A DNA stretch of 9,721 bases, from contig JAHDRO010000181.1 of the NCBI GenBank assembly GCA_018433265.1, positions 1 to 9,721 on the forward strand. The letters are read 5' to 3'. The position numbers and the translations under genes are program-made. This DNA comes from Bacteroidales bacterium (lineage in GTDB: Bacteria; Bacteroidota; Bacteroidia; Bacteroidales; UBA932). This document shows, piece after piece, positions 5,957 to 9,721 of this stretch (position 1 is its first letter; each line of letters begins with the position of its first letter). A model generated the notes under the pieces. It was not told the DNA's origin and did not search any database. It worked only from the letters and a program-made list of their open reading frames with translations.

Positions 5957-6649
5957 ATGAAAACACTTATATTGGCATTGACTATCTTATCGGGATTTGG
6001 TGGAATTAAAGCAACACAAAATCAGGAAAAGGTCTATACCTTGCCCGCTCCTTCATTAAAAGGTAATGTGAGCGTAGAAGAAGCATTACAATCCAGAAGG
6101 TCTAGAAGACAGTTTGATGACAGAGAGCTCTCAACAGAACAATTGTCACAAATTCTTTGGTCTGCTTACGGAATAACCCTAAAAAGGGATTCTAATCCCA
6201 ACTTGCGCGGTGGTTTGAGAACAGCACCGTCCGCAGGAGCACTGTATCCGCTTGAAATTTATGTCTTTGTTGGAAAGGTCAAAGGGATTGACCCAGGGGT
6301 ATATAAATATATACCAAAAGATCACTCTATTGTACTTGTTATGGACAAAGATTTAAGAAGTGAACTGAGTGCAGCTGCATTAAATCAAAAAATGATTAAA
6401 GATGCACCTACTGTGCTTGTTTACACATCTGTACTCGAAAGAAGTGGAAAATATGGTCAAAGGGGAAAAGAAAGATATATCTTTATGGATCTTGGCCACT
6501 CTGCAGAAAATGTTTATCTGCAAGCAGAAGCTCTTAAACTTGGAACATGTGCTGTAGGAGCATTCTCTGACGAAGCCGTGAAAAAACTGATGCAACTACC
6601 TGAAGGAGAAGAACCTGTCTATCTTATGCCTGTCGGCTATTGCAAATAA
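5957..6649 (+). CDS. Exported SagB-type nitroreductase-family flavoprotein
   Basis: The 230-residue protein has the nitroreductase fold in the SagB/ThcOx-like form, which binds FMN non-covalently and catalyses two-electron oxidations or reductions. S46-R-R-S-R-R-Q-F (46-53) is the N-terminal FMN-phosphate region. R88-T-A-P-S-A-G-A-L-Y-P (88-98) is the hallmark of the SagB-type branch, and L179-GHSAENVYLQAEALKLGTCAVGAF (179-203) is the second flavin-contact region. The N-terminus (MKTLILALTILSGFGGIKAT) looks like a Sec signal peptide, placing the enzyme in the periplasm or beyond. True SagB proteins form azolines in thiazole/oxazole-modified peptides, but no cyclodehydratase or precursor peptide gene is near, so that role is not supported. 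The substrate is unknown. The gene is divergent from the flippase gene and has its own promoter-like sequence; the next gene, 81 bases on, may be co-transcribed. Confidence 0.88.
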   Translation: MKTLILALTILSGFGGIKATQNQEKVYTLPAPSLKGNVSVEEALQSRRSRRQFDDRELSTEQLSQILWSAYGITLKRDSNPNLRGGLRTAPSAGALYPLEIYVFVGKVKGIDPGVYKYIPKDHSIVLVMDKDLRSELSAAALNQKMIKDAPTVLVYTSVLERSGKYGQRGKERYIFMDLGHSAENVYLQAEALKLGTCAVGAFSDEAVKKLMQLPEGEEPVYLMPVGYCK

Positions 6650-6669
6650 TTAAAAAATATTTAAATTCG

Positions 6670-6692
6670 CCCTCGAAAATTTCGGGTGAGGG
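6670..6692. other. Weak hairpin between the nitroreductase and DUF4954 genes
   Basis: CCCTC (6670-6674) can pair with GAGGG (6688-6692), and a small CGAAA/TTTCG palindrome sits in the middle. No T-tract follows in the plus direction, so it is not a classical terminator. It may be an attenuator, a processing site or chance. It lies in the only gap separating the two plus-strand genes. Confidence 0.3.
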
Positions 6693-6730
6693 TACAACAG
6701 TTACAAGCTCGAAGAAAGCATACATAACAA

Positions 6731-8707
6731 ATGAGGAATTTATCTCAGCACGAGATTGACTCGCTGACAGCCAATCTTTGTGTGGCGGCAGAATGGACTA
6801 AGGTCTTCGTGTCGGAGAGTTTCTCAACAGATCACATTTACAATGTTCGTTTCTCGGGCAAGGTAATTTTGGGATGTTTTGAGAAAACATTCTCCCTTCC
6901 AGGCGGTATTTGCCGCCATTCAGGTATCAGAAACGCAACTATCCACAATTGTCAAATCGGGGATAATGTGTTTATCGAAAATATCTCCAATCATATTTCA
7001 AATTATAACATTGGAGAATGCTGTTTCATTCAAAATGTTGATGTTATTTATGTTGATGGCATATCAACTTTTGGATGTAATACCCAAATAATGGTGCTTA
7101 ACGAGACTGGTGGCAGAGAAGTTCCTATTTATCCTCGACTATCTTCATCTCTTGCTTACATTATTGCTCTTTACCGCCATAAAAACGGCACAATCGGCAA
7201 AGTAACAAAACTGATAACAGATTATTCCAAAGAACAGGAGTCTTCAATTGGAACAATCGGGAAGCATGTAACTATCATTAATACACAAACTATTAAAAAT
7301 GTCAAAATAGAAGATTACGCAATAATTGAGAATGTACTTAGACTGGAAAATGGTACAATTTGCAGTAATCAAGATGCACCTGTTACAGTTAAGGACGGAG
7401 TAATAGCCAATGACTTTATTTTTGCATCCGGATCATTCATTGCTGAGGCTTCTAAAATATCCAGATGTTTCGTTGGACAAGCCTGCCATATTTCTCATAG
7501 TTTCTCAGCTCATGATTCGCTACTATTTGCAAACTGCAACTTTGAAAATGGTGAAGCTTGCGCAGTATTTGCCGGACCATTTACTGTTTCTGTCCACAAG
7601 TCCAGCCTCCTAATTGCTGGCCTTTTTTCATTTTTAAATGCCGGAAGTGGTTCCAACCAAAGTAACCATATGTATAAACTTGGGCCTATTCATCAGGGAA
7701 TTGTGGAAAGAGGATCAAAAACAACAAGTGATTCTTATATCCTCTGGCCGGCCAAAATTGGAGCCTTTTCGCTTGTCATGGGTCGACATTACCGTCACCC
7801 TGACACTACAGATTTACCTTTTTCCTATCTTATAGAAAATTCTGATGAAACATTCCTTGTGCCAGGAGTCAATTTAAGAAGCGTAGGTACTATAAGAGAT
7901 GTCCAGAAATGGCCAAAAAGAGACAAACGAACAGATAAAGATCTTCTTGATTTGATCAATTACAATCTCCTCAGTCCTTACACAATCCAAAAAATGATTA
8001 ATGGGAGAAAAATTCTCCTCGAATTACGTTCTGTGTCTGGAGAAACTTCTGAAATATTTACTTACAGAAGTTCCCGAATTAAAAACAGTTCACTTAGAAA
8101 TGGAATAAAACTGTATGAAAAAGCAATCAATAAATTTTTTGGAAACTCACTTCTAAGAAGACTAGAATCAACACCTTTCAGAGATATTTACCAAATACGG
8201 GAGCAACTTAAGCCAACACATCCATTGGGAAAAGGGGAGTGGGTAGATCTTTCCGGACGTATTGTCCCTAAGAATGAAGTAGAAAAGTTATTGTCTGAAA
8301 TTGATGAAAACCGTGTCAATCTAAATGACATTGAAGAGCGGTTCAGAATCCTTCACCAAGACTACTATGACATGGAATGGACTTGGGCATACGGTGCAAT
8401 GGAGAAGTATTATGGTATCAACCTCTCGGAAATATCGATAGAAAAGCTGAGATCTCTTGTTGAACTTTGGAGAGAATCTGTTGTAACATTGGACGAGATG
8501 CTTTACAACGATGCCATGAAGGAGTTTTCAATTACATGTATGACAGGCTTTGGAGTTGACGGAAGCGAAGATGAAAAACATTGTGACTTTGAATGTGTAA
8601 GAGGGGAAGTTGAGAGCAATCCTTTCGTGTCAACAGTTATTCAACACATTAAGAAAAAGAGTGAACTTGCCAATGAATTTATGGCAAGAGTGAAACATAT
8701 ATCCTAA
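6731..8707 (+). CDS. DUF4954-type left-handed beta-helix protein, function unknown
   Basis: The 658-residue protein resembles the DUF4954 family of Bacteroidota. Residues about 65-385 carry imperfect hexapeptide-like turns (for example ATIHNCQIGDNVFIEN, TIKNVKIEDYAIIENV, SKISRCFVGQACHISH), indicating a left-handed beta-helix as in acyltransferases and sugar-nucleotide pyrophosphorylases. A conserved-looking insert (302-360), with N308-Q-S-N-H-M-Y-K-L-G-P and H353-Y-R-H, provides His, Asn and Lys residues suitable for an active site. The remainder (about 396-655) is largely alpha-helical, possibly the domain annotated separately as DUF6819 in related entries. There is no signal peptide, so it should be cytoplasmic. 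Fifteen Cys residues are scattered, including C618-x-x-C621. No promoter box is evident in the 81 bases upstream, so it may be read through from the nitroreductase gene. The reaction and substrate are not known; a nucleotide-sugar or acyl-transfer role is only an inference from the fold. Confidence 0.8.
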   Translation: MRNLSQHEIDSLTANLCVAAEWTKVFVSESFSTDHIYNVRFSGKVILGCFEKTFSLPGGICRHSGIRNATIHNCQIGDNVFIENISNHISNYNIGECCFIQNVDVIYVDGISTFGCNTQIMVLNETGGREVPIYPRLSSSLAYIIALYRHKNGTIGKVTKLITDYSKEQESSIGTIGKHVTIINTQTIKNVKIEDYAIIENVLRLENGTICSNQDAPVTVKDGVIANDFIFASGSFIAEASKISRCFVGQACHISHSFSAHDSLLFANCNFENGEACAVFAGPFTVSVHKSSLLIAGLFSFLNAGSGSNQSNHMYKLGPIHQGIVERGSKTTSDSYILWPAKIGAFSLVMGRHYRHPDTTDLPFSYLIENSDETFLVPGVNLRSVGTIRDVQKWPKRDKRTDKDLLDLINYNLLSPYTIQKMINGRKILLELRSVSGETSEIFTYRSSRIKNSSLRNGIKLYEKAINKFFGNSLLRRLESTPFRDIYQIREQLKPTHPLGKGEWVDLSGRIVPKNEVEKLLSEIDENRVNLNDIEERFRILHQDYYDMEWTWAYGAMEKYYGINLSEISIEKLRSLVELWRESVVTLDEMLYNDAMKEFSITCMTGFGVDGSEDEKHCDFECVRGEVESNPFVSTVIQHIKKKSELANEFMARVKHIS

Positions 8708-8729
8708 TTAAGAAAACAACAAATTGTAA

Positions 8730-9721
8730 TTATGACGGGTCATAAGCCCACTTGTAATACAATGCTCCCCAAGTAAATCCTGCACCAAATGCTGATAATA
8801 TCAGGTTGTCTCCTTTTTTGAATTTTTTCTCAAATTCCCACAGTACAAGCGGTATCGATGTTCCAGCAGTGTTACCGAATTTCTGAATGTTTATAAGAAC
8901 TTTGTTTTTATCCAAACCCATTCTTTTAGCAGTTGCCTCTATAATCCTCAAGTTGGCCTGATGAGGCACAAGATAGGCTATATCTGACGCCTTGAGATTA
9001 TGCTTTTCCATCATCTCTACAGAAACATCTGCCATACGGCTGACTGCATATTTAAAGACTACCTGACCATCCTGATAAATATAATGTTCCCTGTTTTTTA
9101 AAGTCTGTTCCGTAGGTGGATAAAGCGAACCTCCGGCTTTTTGAAAAAGATATTGTCTGCCGATCCCGTCGACATGAAGTATTTCGTCTACGAGTCCGAC
9201 CGATGGATCATCACCTGGTTCAATCAACATGGCAACAGCACCGTCACCAAAAAGAGGACATGTACTTCTGTCAGTGTAATCTGTAATAGCAGACATTCTC
9301 TCCCCTGTAACCAACACTATTTTTTTTGCACGGCCTGACTCAATAAGTGAAGCACAATTTGCAAAACTGAATATAAAGCCTGAACAGCCTGCATTAATAT
9401 CAAAACCCCATGCATTCTTAATCCCAACTTTGTCACAAATAATATTAGCAGTCGCAGGGAATAGCATATCTGGAGTAACAGTTGCACAAATCAATATATC
9501 TATCTCATCTCTGTTCAGACCCGTTTTTTTAATGAGATCTTCCACGGCTAACGCTCCCATATGGGAAGTACCAAGTCCGTCTTCTTTAAGTATCCTTCTC
9601 TCTTTAACGCCAATACGAGTCATAATCCACTCATCGCTTGTGTCAACCATTTTTGACAACTCATCATTTGTAAGAATATACTCTGGAAGGTATGCACCAA
9701 TGCCATTAATAACTGCTCTCA
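8730..9721 (-). CDS. fabH: Beta-ketoacyl-ACP synthase III (FabH), partial at N-terminus
   Basis: FabH condenses a short acyl-CoA, usually acetyl-CoA or branched starters, with malonyl-ACP to begin type II fatty acid synthesis in the cytoplasm. Reading continues to the window edge; the upstream residues (RAVINGIGAYLPEYILTNDE) match the FabH N-terminus, so the apparent start at 9659 (a TTG) is internal and only a handful of residues are missing. Counting from the first complete visible codon, the catalytic triad is C112 (NAGCSGF), H253 (PHQAN) and N283 (FGNTAGTS), with the C-terminal GAGFTWG glycine motif. The approximate total length fits the family. It converges on the DUF4954 gene with a 22-base gap, and no further fatty acid gene follows it here. 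Its promoter and any upstream partners, often rpmF in this phylum, lie outside the window. Confidence 0.95.
   Translation of the reverse strand, partial: RAVINGIGAYLPEYILTNDELSKMVDTSDEWIMTRIGVKERRILKEDGLGTSHMGALAVEDLIKKTGLNRDEIDILICATVTPDMLFPATANIICDKVGIKNAWGFDINAGCSGFIFSFANCASLIESGRAKKIVLVTGERMSAITDYTDRSTCPLFGDGAVAMLIEPGDDPSVGLVDEILHVDGIGRQYLFQKAGGSLYPPTEQTLKNREHYIYQDGQVVFKYAVSRMADVSVEMMEKHNLKASDIAYLVPHQANLRIIEATAKRMGLDKNKVLINIQKFGNTAGTSIPLVLWEFEKKFKKGDNLILSAFGAGFTWGALYYKWAYDPS

Noticed and set aside
5957..6649. Thiazole/oxazole-modified peptide biosynthesis cluster suggested by the SagB-type protein
   Set aside because: No cyclodehydratase, precursor peptide or transporter genes are adjacent, and the protein carries an export signal.
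9657..9659. Start of fabH at a TTG codon
   Set aside because: The frame stays open to the window edge and the residues upstream match the FabH N-terminus, so this is an internal Leu codon.

Overview
The window looks like a piece of an AT-rich chromosome from an anaerobic member of the Bacteroidota, probably order Bacteroidales. The evidence is threefold. There is a HydF maturase for [FeFe] hydrogenase. There is a DUF4954-type left-handed beta-helix protein, a family I associate with this group. Several genes carry promoter boxes of the Bacteroidetes form TAnnTTTG just upstream of the start, with no clear Shine-Dalgarno sequences. No insertion sequence, integrase, tRNA, rRNA or CRISPR array is visible, and base composition looks even throughout, so this reads as a housekeeping or core segment rather than an island.

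Layout. The left edge holds the last codons of an unidentified plus-strand gene, then a terminator-like hairpin. Next is a two-gene plus-strand unit: an exported FMN-binding-domain protein with a covalent-flavin motif (147-671), followed 10 bases later by a membrane-anchored mono-heme c-type protein (682-1116). Convergent to it is hydF (1137-2342, minus). The 309-base gap after hydF carries divergent promoter boxes and an unlisted 43-residue membrane protein (2465-2596). A DEAD-box RNA helicase with a C-terminal DbpA-type RNA-binding domain follows (2652-4415), meeting tail to tail, 4 bases apart, an orphan polysaccharide flippase (4420-5808, minus). The flippase has a perfect 11-base inverted repeat over its probable promoter. 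Divergent from it is an exported SagB-type nitroreductase-fold protein (5957-6649), then the DUF4954 protein (6731-8707). The right edge holds fabH (minus), which runs out of the window.

How the genes work together. Only the first pair forms an evident functional unit: a covalently flavinylated domain and a heme protein, both outside the inner membrane, suggesting an extracytoplasmic electron-transfer module. The other genes look like independent transcription units: hydrogenase maturation, RNA remodelling, envelope polysaccharide export, an exported flavoprotein, a probable acyl- or sugar-nucleotide-type beta-helix enzyme of unknown substrate, and fatty acid initiation. I do not see a clear, complete, novel multi-gene system. 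The observations most worth following are the flavin/heme pair, the inverted repeat at the flippase promoter, the uncharacterised DUF4954 protein and the short membrane peptide.
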